From Maratus speciosus (lineage: Eukaryota; Arthropoda; Arachnida; Araneae; Salticidae), in assembly GCA_963932465.1 (NCBI GenBank), contig OZ010789.1:596351068-596415067 (forward strand): 64,000 nt of DNA, read 5' to 3'. The position numbers and the translations under genes are program-made. How positions within the stretch are numbered: position 1 is the stretch's first letter; the number at the start of each line of letters is the position of its first letter. Below are positions 24,747 to 34,949 of this stretch, in pieces. The notes below the pieces were generated by a model, which was not told where the DNA came from, did not search any database, and saw only the letters and a program-made list of their open reading frames with translations.

Positions 24747-25056
24747 CAGTAGAGTCCCGATTATCCGAGTCCCGCTTAACCGAGTTTCCGCTTTAACCAA
24801 GTTATTTTCTTCTGATGGACTAATGGCTTCTATTATTTTGCAACTGCCATTAATGAAAAAGAAATTATGGCCATTTTGTTTCCCATTCCGACCAGAAAAT
24901 CAGAGTTCTAACTTTTTACGACTGCTCTTTAATCTTCACCTAACACTTCATTTATAATGGCTGTTTCATAATAATAGAAACCATCAGTCCATCAGAAGAA
25001 AATGATCCATTCCAAAGATATAAGTTCGATTAACTCGGATAATCGGGACTCTACTG
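24747..25056. mobile_element. 310 bp pogo/Tigger-type MITE
   Basis: The ends are CAGTAGAGTCCCGATTATCC and its reverse complement. Arm homology continues inward and includes TTTTCTTCTGATGGACTAATGG (about 24806-24828) against its inverse at 24983-25003, so each arm is about 80 bp. The left flank is TA (24745-24746) but the right flank reads AA, so the TA duplication has decayed. Arms containing CGAGT/GGATAAT are the usual Tigger/pogo signature. It is non-coding. Confidence 0.9.
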
Positions 25057-25190
25057 AATATATATATTCATCGGGGGCGACACTAAAGTCTGAAAAAGCA
25101 GAATTCCTGTTCTCTAGTTTTTTTTTTTTTTTCTTGTCCGAAAAAATGTTGAAAATTCATGTTATTATAAGAGGATCATTCCACTCGTAG

Positions 25191-25431
25191 GGTTGGGTTG
25201 GGTTGATTTTTGACGGCCAATTATCTACACGAGGGATATAGGCCCGGGGGGAGTGCCCTCCGTGGGGGTCTTTCTAAGGGAACCTAATCCGTATTAACGC
25301 ATGGAAGATCCACGGCTCGAAGAAAACCACGAAAACTCCGAACGATTAGGCCGACGGGCGCGATTGGGATCGAACCCAGCACCTCCCGTCTACCAGCTTC
25401 GAGAGCAGAACCTCTCGGCCACTGGTGGGGC
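25191..25431 (-). mobile_element. tRNA-derived SINE, full length, 12 bp TSD
   Basis: A perfect direct repeat TTCCACTCGTAG lies at 25179-25190 and 25432-25443. Read on the minus strand, the element starts with GCCCCACCAGTGGCCGAGAG, giving an A-box (TGGCCGAGAGG), and then has a B-box GGTTCGATCCC about 55 bp on, followed by a ~150 bp body and a tail of CCCAA-type repeats. TGGCCGAGAGGTT resembles the D-arm of a long-variable-arm tRNA such as Ser or Leu. The intact promoter boxes and clean TSD suggest a fairly young insertion. A truncated copy lies at 10500-10678. Confidence 0.95.
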
Positions 25432-25557
25432 TTCCACTCGTAGAATATATAAAATATGAACGATCAGCTACATTGGTAAAAAGAAAAGAAAAATAAATCT
25501 CCCTTTTCTAAATGTTGCGTAATCTTTCGCATTTAACCCGTCGGAAGTATATGTTAT

Positions 25558-25895
25558 ATTAGATTAATTTTAACACAGTTATTCTAATTGGTAAATAAAT
25601 CATATTAGATGTAAATTTCCAAGTGGGCGAAAAATGTCCGGACCAGGATTCGAACCATGGATCTCCGGGCTGAAAACATCTGAGCTATCCCGGAAGACTG
25701 GTAGAACTTTTTCACCCAGCTAAGATTAATGATTATAGCATCTGGTCTGAAACCTGGTTTAGCTCAACAGAATAAATCTCAGGTAATGGAACTCCAGAAA
25801 CCGCTGGATACGTAATTACACTAGATTAATTTTAACACAATTATTCTAATTGGTAAATTTACCAATTAGAATAACTGTGTTAAAATCATTTTTTA
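25558..25895 (-). repeat. tRNA-like satellite unit, minus-strand relative of the 4.1-4.5 kb repeat
   Basis: The block TTAATTTTAACACAGTTATTC is repeated 262 bp apart (25565 and 25827) and encloses a minus-strand tRNA-like module at about 25636-25697 (B-box GGTTCGAATCC with C-to-T changes; A-box TAGCTCAGATG). The module and its upstream leader (CTGAGATTTATTCTGTTGAG) match 4260-4441 in inverse orientation. The right end folds back on itself: AATTGGTAAATTTACCAATT at 25850-25869 is a perfect palindrome, so the last copy turns round. Confidence 0.8.
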
Positions 25896-27235
25896 AAAAA
25901 TATGTCAAAATGTCCTCTTTATTCTTTGACGTATTAAAACTTCGGCTAATATAATATATGTATATGCAATATTTCATTTCATAAATTTAAACTATTTGAA
26001 CCATTTATTTCTGTTTATAATAAAAATGATTATTAATATAAATGCAACCAAATGATGTATCTATTCAAAATGTGTAGGCAATTCTAATAAATGTTTAAGT
26101 TAAGATTTATTTATCTGAGTAGTCATACAATAAAGCTTGAGATTAATGATCCGCGTTCATTGTTTCCGTAAAATTACGCTTCTAATCGAACAACATTCAA
26201 GATGACCCCAAAACATGATGCGTGAAATGATCGTGTGTTCGTCCTTATCAACTTAATGCACTGATGCTTTAGCGATATTTAGCACTGTACAAACCGAAAG
26301 TCTAAAATTAATGATGTTGTATTCTGAAGAGTATGTAATATAATTTTGTAGAGAGTGATAATTTGAAGCTACAAAGCTGTTAGTGTTGAAACGTAGAAAT
26401 AAATTGTTTTTGTATATTTTGAAATACATCTATTGAATATAGAAATCTACTTATGTATGAGTGCAAAAGTAAGAGAAATGAGTAACTCTAAGATTCTTGT
26501 AAGAGTTACATTTCTTCAATTAAAAGTTGAATTTTGTCGCTTAGAGAAAAAATAAAAATAAAACATGATTTAAAATTGTGCTTTCTGTATACATTATGTC
26601 AGAATGCTTGGTATTACCACGTTATTTTTTTATTAATATTTTTCTTAATTCCCAAACAGTATTAAAATTTGCATACAACGAAAATGTCTTTGCTTTCTAA
26701 TGATATATTTCAAACTACCCAAATAAACGAAAATCATAACACTACTTTGTATACACGGAATACAAAATTTGTATAACGAAAGTAAAACAATTAAATACTA
26801 AGTAATTTTTTTTCGCCATATTATAGTACAAATTTGGTATTACAAGCGTGTAACTTATATTTCCTTTCAATTACACCCGTATAAGGAGTCATAAAACAAT
26901 ACTTCTATCGTGTTTATAGTATTTCGACTCATCATAGCAATGTGACGTCACGGAATCGCCACATTTTCGTCACGCTATGACGTGAATTTATAATCGTTAA
27001 AGTAATTTTTATCTCGACAGTGTTATCACACTAAGACCGTTTTGTGAAGTGTGCGAATAGTTACTCCTTTTTATTTAGAGTGTAATATTCACAGTATACA
27101 ATAAACATATGTATTTTAACGTCAGCACACGTTAGTATAAAAAATAATAGCCAAAAAAATAAATAATAGTAATTTAAAAGAACAGAATGAGTAAAGAAAT
27201 GCTTGCTTTTTAATACTTGTAATAACTAAACATAG
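25896..27235. other. AT-rich sequence with one hairpin
   Basis: Mostly featureless. At 26933-26979 CATAGC and GTGACG pair with CGTCACGCTATG to give a 12 bp stem broken by a three-base bulge; it includes a GACGTCAC palindrome and could be a CRE-like site or the centre of an old MITE. No coding frame is present. Confidence 0.5.
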
Positions 27236-27274
27236 GTCTTATGGGGTCATTCAGTATTTTTAAGTTTACTAACT

Positions 27275-27330
27275 TAGCCCTTTGCGGGCCGCTGATGCCA
27301 TTTTTGCCCACAGTAGTTTTCCCTTTGGGA
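27275..27330. other. Possible piggyBac-like terminal motif
   Basis: CTTAGCCCTTTGCGGGCC resembles a TTAA-flanked piggyBac end (CCCTTTGC...), with the TTAA mutated to TTAG. No partner end can be assigned, so this is only a candidate. Confidence 0.25.
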
Positions 27331-27639
27331 AAAGCAACGTATTAGGTTTAAAGTAACATTTAGCTTACCGGAATCTTTTAAAATTAAAAAATTAATGGTC
27401 ACCTAGGACTTAGGTGGTCTCCAGGGGTGTGATGGTATAATATCTTGTAAAAGGTCACTTTTGTTAAGGTGCAGTCCTCCATTTTGTTTCTATCAGTTTT
27501 ATTTTCAATATCTCTTTTTACTAAATAATGTTAACTATAAATTTTATTAGTATTGTTTTTTCGATGTAAATATGTTTTGGGGAACAGTCTATAACTTTTA
27601 GTGGTGTTACTTACCCGTTGAGCCACCATGGGGTCACTG

Positions 27640-29650
27640 AATTCGACATTTTCTCTTTTTTCATAGGTTTTTTTTTCGTTGAGATTTTTTTTACAAAAGT
27701 CCAATTATCTCGTAAACTATCCACATTAGCGAAATTCTGTCGCGCCGAAATCAGCTATAAACCGCCTAAGGAAACTCCCCCCCCCCCTTTCTTTTTCGAC
27801 ATTTCGTTTATTTCTAGCTCATTTAGGGGCCCATCAGAGGGGGCTGAATGGGGCTCTCATTGTTCTTAGCTTATAACTATAGTATTAATTCATTTTTTGC
27901 CCACTTTTCTATTATCTTACATTGTTTCTCAACTTTAATAACTTTGACACTACTGTTTTCCCCCTTTTTACTTATCTTTAACATTACCAACTTTTTGCTT
28001 TTGAGCTAGAGACTTGGTTTCACTTCTGATTATATTAATTTCACTTTCTAAAGTTGTCCCACTCATTATCTATGTGTTTGGTATTGGTTAGGCCTAATCC
28101 TTAACTTTTGTTACTTTTTTATTTATTTAGCTATCTCTCTATTTTTTTCTCACAGCTAACTGCCTTCACTACAATAATTTGTACCACTAAAAATTTCACT
28201 TCCAGTTACATCTCAACTTGCTTAACAATAGGAACTTTTTTGCTTTTAGGGTTACGGCCTTCCAATTTGTGACGTCACTGGGGTTTTCGAGTGGAGATCT
28301 TATTCCACTTAAAATTTTTAATATTTTATATTTTTCCCCTATCAATGGCATCTTTTACTTAAAATGTTATCTTTACAGTCTTTTAATACTACTTATTGGT
28401 TTCCGTTAAATTAATTATCCAAACCACTCTAATTTTTTTTCCGGCGGTCCCTGCACTGATTTCGGGTATTCTACAGTGTTTACTTAGCATCATAATAATG
28501 ATTGGCAACATTCCGTAATAATCTAGATGCTCTAACTAACATGCTTTACAGGCAAGTGCAGCGGGACCTTTGAGTAAGGTAAGTGTTTTGCTGTTACTTG
28601 TCTATTACTTAAATTTTTTTCTCTTTTACTAGTCATCCTACGTTCACCCAATCGCTGTCATCCCAGTAAATCTTTAGTAAAAGCTATTTTCCCTCTCTAT
28701 GGGGGTTTCTGATAGAACACGTTTTTGTGCAGAGTTACAGAAATTGTTTAACATATATTACAAGTACATCGGATTCAATGTTATAAGGTATAAAACAGCT
28801 TCAAGTATTTGGTACCGCGTTGTGCTGTAAATATTTACTAGCTTATCGCACATATATTGCTACATATTATTTACAGTATATATTAAGTGTTTATCTACTT
28901 ATTGTTTCATTACTCAGTTCTATATATCTATTGTAATCAAATCTGTTTTATTGCTTCAATACTCAGTTCTATATATCTATTGTTAATACATTTGCTTTAT
29001 ATCTCGTATGTGTCATTTAATAAGTATATTCACTATCTCTTATTTTGCTTTTCTCATGCTCTGTTTGCATATCTGAATATGCCAATACAGTGGTGTGAGA
29101 CAGAGTATTTGTAAAGGGGTATTGAGCAAGTCGTTAAGGGCAATTGATCTTTGTTACGATGGCACCAGGTTTTTATTAATTTTAGTGTATGAGCTTATGG
29201 ACACGGGAAGCATACTCATGTACCCCCCCCCCCCTTTTTCTCCTTTTTGGTTTATTTCTATCACTATCATTGTTTTGTTTTATTTTGATTTTATTTCTCA
29301 AAAATTCTCCCCATCTTTGGCTATTAATTTTTTCTTAGTCATTTTCGGTAGTTACGACTACCGGTTTTTGCTTTCTACTTTCTATATTCCCTTTCCTTCA
29401 ATGATGTATGGTCGGGGCCTAGTGGACCCCTGTTCTTTATCTCTACTTCTCATCTCATTATATTTTAATATATCTTAATATTTTTAGTTTCCGGCATTGG
29501 AACGTATATCTTATCATTTAAAAGTATCTCTCTGAATATAGTTACCAGTAGCTCTGAGTAATCCATATAAAAGTATCTCTCTGATTAAATGAAAAGCAAT
29601 ATCTATAATGGCCTTACCACTAGTAGTTGAATTATTAAATCATCTTCTAA
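27640..29650 (+). other. Pyrimidine-rich leader upstream of the retroelement ORF1
   Basis: For about 2 kb the plus strand is strongly T/C-rich, switching abruptly to A-rich and purine-rich at the ORF1 start near 29650. It contains short tandem duplications: TACTCAGTTCTATATATCTA at about 28909 and 28960, and AAAAGTATCTCTCTGA at about 29519 and 29570. A strong splice-donor-like AAGGTAAGTG lies at about 28575. Frames in it (for example 29095-29478) are Phe/Ser/Leu-rich consequences of the pyrimidine bias. It may be the 5' untranslated region of the retroelement; its left boundary is not defined. Confidence 0.45.
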
Positions 29651-30325
29651 ATGGCGACACCATATAAAAGTAGAATAATCGATAATCAACAAAACCCAAG
29701 GGTAAATCCGACTAAGCTCGACCTAGATTGGAACATGGAATCATCTGGAAGTCCAATAAATGAGTCAGGAAATAAATCAGATTCATTGGAAACGAGTACG
29801 AGATCTTCAGCAATTTCGGACACATCATGCATACACTCATTTCAATATTTATCACCATCCAGAGCATTTACCATGATAGCATGCGAACAACTGATTGGTC
29901 TCGACGATTCAAATGATATGATGAAAAATATCTTGGAAAAAGAACTAAACACAGCTAAGGAGGAAGAGAAAAGAACAATAGAGGCAAGGAAGAAAGGGAT
30001 AGTGGCCGAAGCAACTCAATTTACACCATTGCCTCTAAAACAAACACTGCAAATAATGAATTCCGATAAACATTCACAGAAAAATAATATAAATCCTAAC
30101 CAAAGATTACAGAAAGAAATTCTAACAAACAACCCAAAAGTTAGTTTGGTCAGATTAGACCAGACACCAAAACAACTAATCTACAATACAACACCGAACT
30201 CAACAATGAATTCCTTGTTGAACTCAACAGTGGACTCTCCGGAAAGCATAAACATACAAAAGTCATATACGGAACAATATCCAAGACTTCCAGAAAGACG
30301 TATTGAAAAACAGGACCCATTGTAA
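29651..30325 (+). CDS. Retroelement ORF1, N-terminal part (before an in-frame stop)
   Basis: A 224-residue frame starting MATPYKSRII in a good initiation context (AAATGG). It is Ser/Thr/Asn-rich and low in hydrophobic residues at first, then has a short charged helix (about residues 93-114, KELNTAKEEEKRTIEARKKG) and a polar linker. It ends at a TAA at 30323-30325, but the same frame resumes at once and runs on through the zinc-knuckle part at 30344-31807, so these are two halves of one ~718-codon ORF1 interrupted by a single stop. The N-terminal half has no family I can name; disordered N-termini are usual for ORF1 proteins of the Jockey and I groups. Readthrough, a sequencing error or a recent mutation could each explain the stop. 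Confidence 0.7.
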   Translation: MATPYKSRIIDNQQNPRVNPTKLDLDWNMESSGSPINESGNKSDSLETSTRSSAISDTSCIHSFQYLSPSRAFTMIACEQLIGLDDSNDMMKNILEKELNTAKEEEKRTIEARKKGIVAEATQFTPLPLKQTLQIMNSDKHSQKNNINPNQRLQKEILTNNPKVSLVRLDQTPKQLIYNTTPNSTMNSLLNSTVDSPESINIQKSYTEQYPRLPERRIEKQDPL

Positions 30326-30343
30326 AGCATACCGATAAGCCAA

Positions 30344-31807
30344 TTGATTTCGGAATATGAAAGGATAGAAAGAAAAAGGGTGAGAGGAACTACAGAGGAA
30401 GCACAGAAACATCTTGAAGAACAGAAATATCTTAATGCAATATTTACAAGAGCAAAAAATGATGAATCTAGAATAATAAGATATCATAAAAATACAACAA
30501 CGATACAAAGAGACGGAAGAAAAATAAGCGAATTGGAAGAGGAAATTGATAAAATTACAGCTCAGTTGAAAGAAAGCTCCAAGATGGAACAAAGACTAGA
30601 AGGAAAACTGACAGAAAAAGAAAAAGAAAATACCATTTTCAAACACAAAGAAGAGGAAATGAGAGAAGAAATAAAAAAATTAAAGAACTTAATCAAACAA
30701 CAGCATTCAGCATCGGAAACAAAAGAAAAGGCAACACATATACAAACAAAAACACAACAAAAGTATACTCAGACAATCTTGACTGGTACAAAAATGGATA
30801 AGCAACAACAACAAACAACAGAATCAAACAAAGAAATAATATTCAAATTGGAGCAGGAAATAGCTACAAGAGAAGAACAATTAAAAGAACAAGACAAAAT
30901 AATAGAAGAGTGCATGTACAAGCTTAGAGATATAGAAAATAATATAGATACAGACATACCACAATTATCAAGAAGGATTCACAAAATTGAAAAACTAATA
31001 ATAGAAAATCTTATAGATAAAAATACAAAGAATTATGAAAGATCTCAAGATAACGAAGAACAAAAACAATTTAACTCTCAAGGAAAGTATTCAAACTCGG
31101 CAATAATTATAAAAAATATCTCAAAGAAAATATCAACAAATAAATTGAAAGAACTGTTAAATATCGAATTGATTAAAGAAAATGATCTACCAATATTTTG
31201 TAAACAAACAAGACAAATCAATACACTGACAATTCAATCAGATATAGATAACAACACAGAGAAGTTATTGAAAAGAATTGAAAAAATCCCAAACATTTCA
31301 GAAATAGTAGAACTAACTTACAACCTGCAAAAACACTCAAGGATAATAATTACAGGAATACCATCGATGATACCTACTGATGACATAATTAACTACTTAA
31401 AGGATCGTTCAACAGACAAGAATTTAACAATATTAAAAATAATACAAAGAGAAAAATCTACAATTTATCATATGGTACTGAATTTAGAAGTAAATGCAGC
31501 TAAAAAACTTCTGGCTCAGAAAAGTATCTCAATTGGCCTCAATAATTGCAGTATAAGAATATATCGACACATACTTAGATGTGAGAACTGTCAACTTTAC
31601 GGGCATACAAAGACTAACTGTAGAAGGAACTCCATATGTGCCAAATGTGCCATGGGTCATCAAACTCTCAACTGTCCTTATATCACCGATCCATCACAGC
31701 ATCGCTGTACTAATTGCTATTATCAAGAAAACTATAGGAAGCATACAGCAGACTCTAGTTTGTGTCCTATATTTCAGTCTCAATTGGTGGACAGGAGGTA
31801 CAGATAA
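30344..31807 (+). CDS. Retroelement ORF1, gag-like: coiled coil, RRM-like/Pre-C2HC region, three zinc knuckles
   Basis: This 487-residue frame continues the preceding one with no shift. Residues 57-200 are Glu/Lys-rich with heptad-like spacing, fitting a coiled coil for trimerisation. Residues 251-325 and 333-409 look like two RRM-like or Pre-C2HC folds (IIIKNIS...; IIITGIPSMIPTDDIINYL...). The C-terminus has knuckle 1, C413-x2-C416-x4-H421-x4-C426; knuckle 2, C432-x2-C435-x3-H439-x4-C444; and a third cluster C455-x2-C458...H467...C474. This order is typical of the nucleic-acid-binding ORF1 of Jockey/I-superfamily non-LTR retrotransposons, which packages element RNA and assists target-primed reverse transcription. 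It ends after VDRRYR. No endonuclease or reverse transcriptase frame follows; an A-rich tract starts 12 bp later. The annotated Met is only the first ATG after the stop. Confidence 0.85.
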   Translation: MISEYERIERKRVRGTTEEAQKHLEEQKYLNAIFTRAKNDESRIIRYHKNTTTIQRDGRKISELEEEIDKITAQLKESSKMEQRLEGKLTEKEKENTIFKHKEEEMREEIKKLKNLIKQQHSASETKEKATHIQTKTQQKYTQTILTGTKMDKQQQQTTESNKEIIFKLEQEIATREEQLKEQDKIIEECMYKLRDIENNIDTDIPQLSRRIHKIEKLIIENLIDKNTKNYERSQDNEEQKQFNSQGKYSNSAIIIKNISKKISTNKLKELLNIELIKENDLPIFCKQTRQINTLTIQSDIDNNTEKLLKRIEKIPNISEIVELTYNLQKHSRIIITGIPSMIPTDDIINYLKDRSTDKNLTILKIIQREKSTIYHMVLNLEVNAAKKLLAQKSISIGLNNCSIRIYRHILRCENCQLYGHTKTNCRRNSICAKCAMGHQTLNCPYITDPSQHRCTNCYYQENYRKHTADSSLCPIFQSQLVDRRYR

Positions 31808-32600
31808 AGTATCTACATGAAAAAAAAAAAAGAAAAAAAATATTCATTCATCTTGAAAATATCTACAGTAATATCTCTTACAAAATACTTCCATTAACTC
31901 ATCAGCGAAAGATTTTAATATGAGTATCGAAGGCTAATATCTTCAAAAATGGTGTCCTGCTTTTGTAAACTTGTATGTCGCTGTGATAACCAGTTGAACT
32001 TTTCGTGATATATAGCAACTTCAGATAAACTCTTAAAAACTTTAAATTCAGCTCTTAAAAACATTAATCTTGCTCTAGTACGTTGTGGGTAACCGATAAA
32101 ACCTCCCTATATGTTATTGTACTTATATATAGCTCACAGTAATTAATCTCAAATCTAGCTTAAAACTATATTTATATCGTTCAGAAGGTTTAATATGAAC
32201 GTGGATCTCATACATCAATATATCAGTTCAACGGTCCTCCACCGAGTTATGGGCAGTGAGCAGTAGTGCTGGACATATAAATTCATTACTACAGCTATTG
32301 TTTTGGCCTTTAAGTTATATATTATTGTAATTTTATCTTTAAATTTAGATTATTTTATCTTTAAATATTTTTAGTAATTTTTACCTCATATTTCTAGAGG
32401 GGCCAGCAGCTGACTGAAAAAAAAAAAAAAAACTAATTTAATTTAATTTTTTCATTTTTTTTAATTCTATTAAGTGTCTTAAATACTAGAGGGTTTTACA
32501 GGTAATAGTACTTTTCCCTGCCCTGGGCTCGGGGTTCAAACCTAACCATAAGCCAAAAGCGGGTTCCCAGGGTGGGTGCTTACTTACTTACTTATCTGAA
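31808..32600 (+). mobile_element. 3' region of the ORF1-only retroelement, ending in (CTTA)n
   Basis: After the ORF1 stop come an A-rich tract (31820-31838), about 570 bp of AT-rich sequence without frames, a second A-run (32418-32433), then a GC-richer block (32515-32575; CTGCCCTGGGCTCGGGGTTC and GGGTTCCCAGGGTGGGTGCT) that ends in CTTACTTACTTACTTA. A short tandem tail after a structured 3' block is characteristic of non-LTR retroelements and the SINEs they mobilise. GGTTCAAACC at about 32533 resembles a B-box, so the last ~200 bp could instead be a separate SINE. No target-site duplication was found. Confidence 0.5.
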
Positions 32601-32639
32601 TGGACGGTATGCTTTTTACATCATAATGATAATTTGTGT

Positions 32640-32835
32640 GATTATTGACTGATATTTGGAATGATCTTGTTTTAACTTATTTATATCAATCTAAGCTATT
32701 TTAAATGGAACATATTCCAGAGTGACATTTTTGAATGCTGCGTTTCCGTTAGATAAAATTAAGAAAATCAAACATTTATGGGGCATTCTCACAATCTTTT
32801 GACTTTTATGTCCCTGAATAATAATTTTTATTTTA
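32640..32835. repeat. Dispersed repeat, inverted relative at 38280-38400
   Basis: GGGGCATTCTCACAATCTTTTGACTTT at about 32778-32804 is matched, inverted, by the segment at 38325-38351. Similarity continues weakly towards TATTTGGAATGATCTTG. The family is unnamed and its ends are not visible. Confidence 0.55.
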
Positions 32836-32854
32836 GTACATGTTCTTGGTTTTT

Positions 32855-33045
32855 TTTTTTCATATATTGCAGTGATGGAACAGTGCAGCAGCAGAGAATC
32901 AATTGACACCGCAAAATTTTATTAGTATTCTTCATCTAACTTCAGGACAGACTTATGAGATTTTTGAAAACGAAGAATAATATAAAAATTTACTGGTGGC
33001 AATCGCTAAATTGTTGCACCACTGTTCCATTCCTGTATATTGGGG
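32855..33045. repeat. Diverged inverted repeat of about 190 bp
   Basis: GTGATGGAACAGTGCAGCA at 32871-32889 faces TTGCACCACTGTTCCATTCC at about 33015-33034. The arms are short and imperfect. It could be the remains of a MITE. Confidence 0.35.
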
Positions 33046-33049
33046 GACA

Positions 33050-34133
33050 TCCCATTGCATGATTGCATAACAATACTAACGAGATAAATAAGTTTTGGAC
33101 GATGTTAAAGCTCCAAATACCAGGAAAATTCCTATACCGTCCCGTGTCCCTGAATTTTAAGTTTGGAGATGTCTGTATAGAATCGTTTCAATAAAAATAA
33201 TTCGATGTAATTCCTTTTCCAAAACTGGAACTATTGTTTTATATAAATATGTAGCAAAAATTTAACATGCACGCTTTTTTAGGGTTGTTATTATTTTTTA
33301 AACTCTGCCCCTGGATTTTAGATTCCATACCGTCCCTCTTCTAAAATTATACAGAAAATCACTTCAGATGAAGCCACAGGATTTTTTTCAAGTTTTTTCT
33401 CATGCAGAAGTATGCTAGAGAAAGGATGTATAAAATTGTTTGACAGGAAATTTACTTCAGAATTTAAATGAGCATTTAAATATCAATTTCAAGCATCATG
33501 GCTTTATTGGTAGTCTTATCGTCCCCAAGGTTTATCCTTGCACTTTTAGAGGTAATTTTTTTAAATTTAATCTAATGTAAATAACTGTTTCTAAAAATCA
33601 ATGAACTTTGTGGCTACCACTTAGTCTTAACATGATTTGCCGAAACTTCGTGGGAATTTCCCTTACCATTCCATCCTTTCCGTCCCTTTTTTTTCCCACT
33701 TCGTCCCTTTTTTCCTATACCGTCCCCTTTTTTTACCTTACCGTACCTACTTTAACAGCCGTCTAAGACAATGTTGACTAAAATTTTGTACTAAAAATAC
33801 TACATTGTTATTATTTCTTATTTGAATGTCCTGTGGGTACTACACTGTTAAAAATATTTTTGTAAAACAACAGAAATTTTCTGGCAGCAAAAAGTTGCCA
33901 GAAACTATTTGTTTTCAGAAAATATCTGTTAACGAAAGAATGCGTTATCAGACGACAGAAATACGTAGTCATACAGATACTTCGTGTTGACAATTGACGC
34001 TTTTCCCAACAGTCAAAATCTGTAGGTCGATTCCTGTTGGCGAGGGGCGGGGGAGGTTATATTTAACAGAAGAATCGCGTATTATAGGTTAGGTACACGG
34101 CAAAATTTCTATTTACCGATCGATTTGTTTATA
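33050..34133. other. No gene; repeated ACCGTCCC motifs
   Basis: ACCGTCCC or close variants occur repeatedly between 33135 and 33740 (at about 33137, 33328, 33680, 33721, 33740), mostly followed by poly(T). This looks like a weak irregular tandem pattern. No coding frame is credible. Confidence 0.4.
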
Positions 34134-34949
34134 TCTATATATATAAAAGCCGTTCTCTGTGTGTATGTCCTTTATAAAAATCTTTAATTTTTGACCGATT
34201 TGCACGAAACTTGCTGTACATAGGAACGTGGAATAGATCCCTGTCACCTTTAAAAAATCATCAGAGTAATATTTATCCCTTTTTTCTATCATCTTTCATA
34301 ATTTAACGTTATAGAAATATCTCATTTTAAATTTTCAAATTCAATAGCTTCTTTCCTGTTGCTACACATCTAAAAAACTGCTCAATAATTAAAAAAAAAA
34401 TGATAACTCGAGTACTTTGTTTTATTAGCCAATAAAAATTCAGACTCGACTGCTATATTTTTACATTTTTGAAATCGACGTCATTCTAATCAGAAAATGC
34501 ACATTTTTCATATATTTATGTAAAAACTTTAACTAAACATGTTTTAAAATGACCTTAGAAGTACTTTAGTTGAATGTTAAAAAATCTATTTTAATGAAGT
34601 CGTTTCAATATCAAGAATCAAATAAGGAAAATGATAATAGTGAAAAAAAAATCGTTTGCTAGATATGACGTCAATGTCATCAATATAATTTCAAACTGGC
34701 TCTAAAAACTGGATGCTACAATCTATTCCCTATTTCTTTGTAATCTTTAATTATATCATTTAGATAAATGTTTTAATACCTGAAATGCAGTGATAAAATT
34801 CTACGATTTGTATCGAATACGGTTATATAAAATAAGATTTTTGTACGATTTATATTAAATAGAAATTATAGCTGCTATTTTTTAGGGTAAGCTTTTTTTT
34901 TCTTTTTTAAACAAAATTTCATGACTGACAGACTTTTTTGTTAGACGTT

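Noticed and set aside
29095..29478. 127-codon plus frame (Phe/Leu/Ser-rich)
   Set aside because: It lies in the pyrimidine-rich leader, contains a poly(Pro) run from a C homopolymer, and has no recognisable domain.
30263..30592. 109-codon minus frame opposite ORF1
   Set aside because: Shadow of the A-rich ORF1 coding strand, giving Phe/Ser/Cys-rich nonsense.
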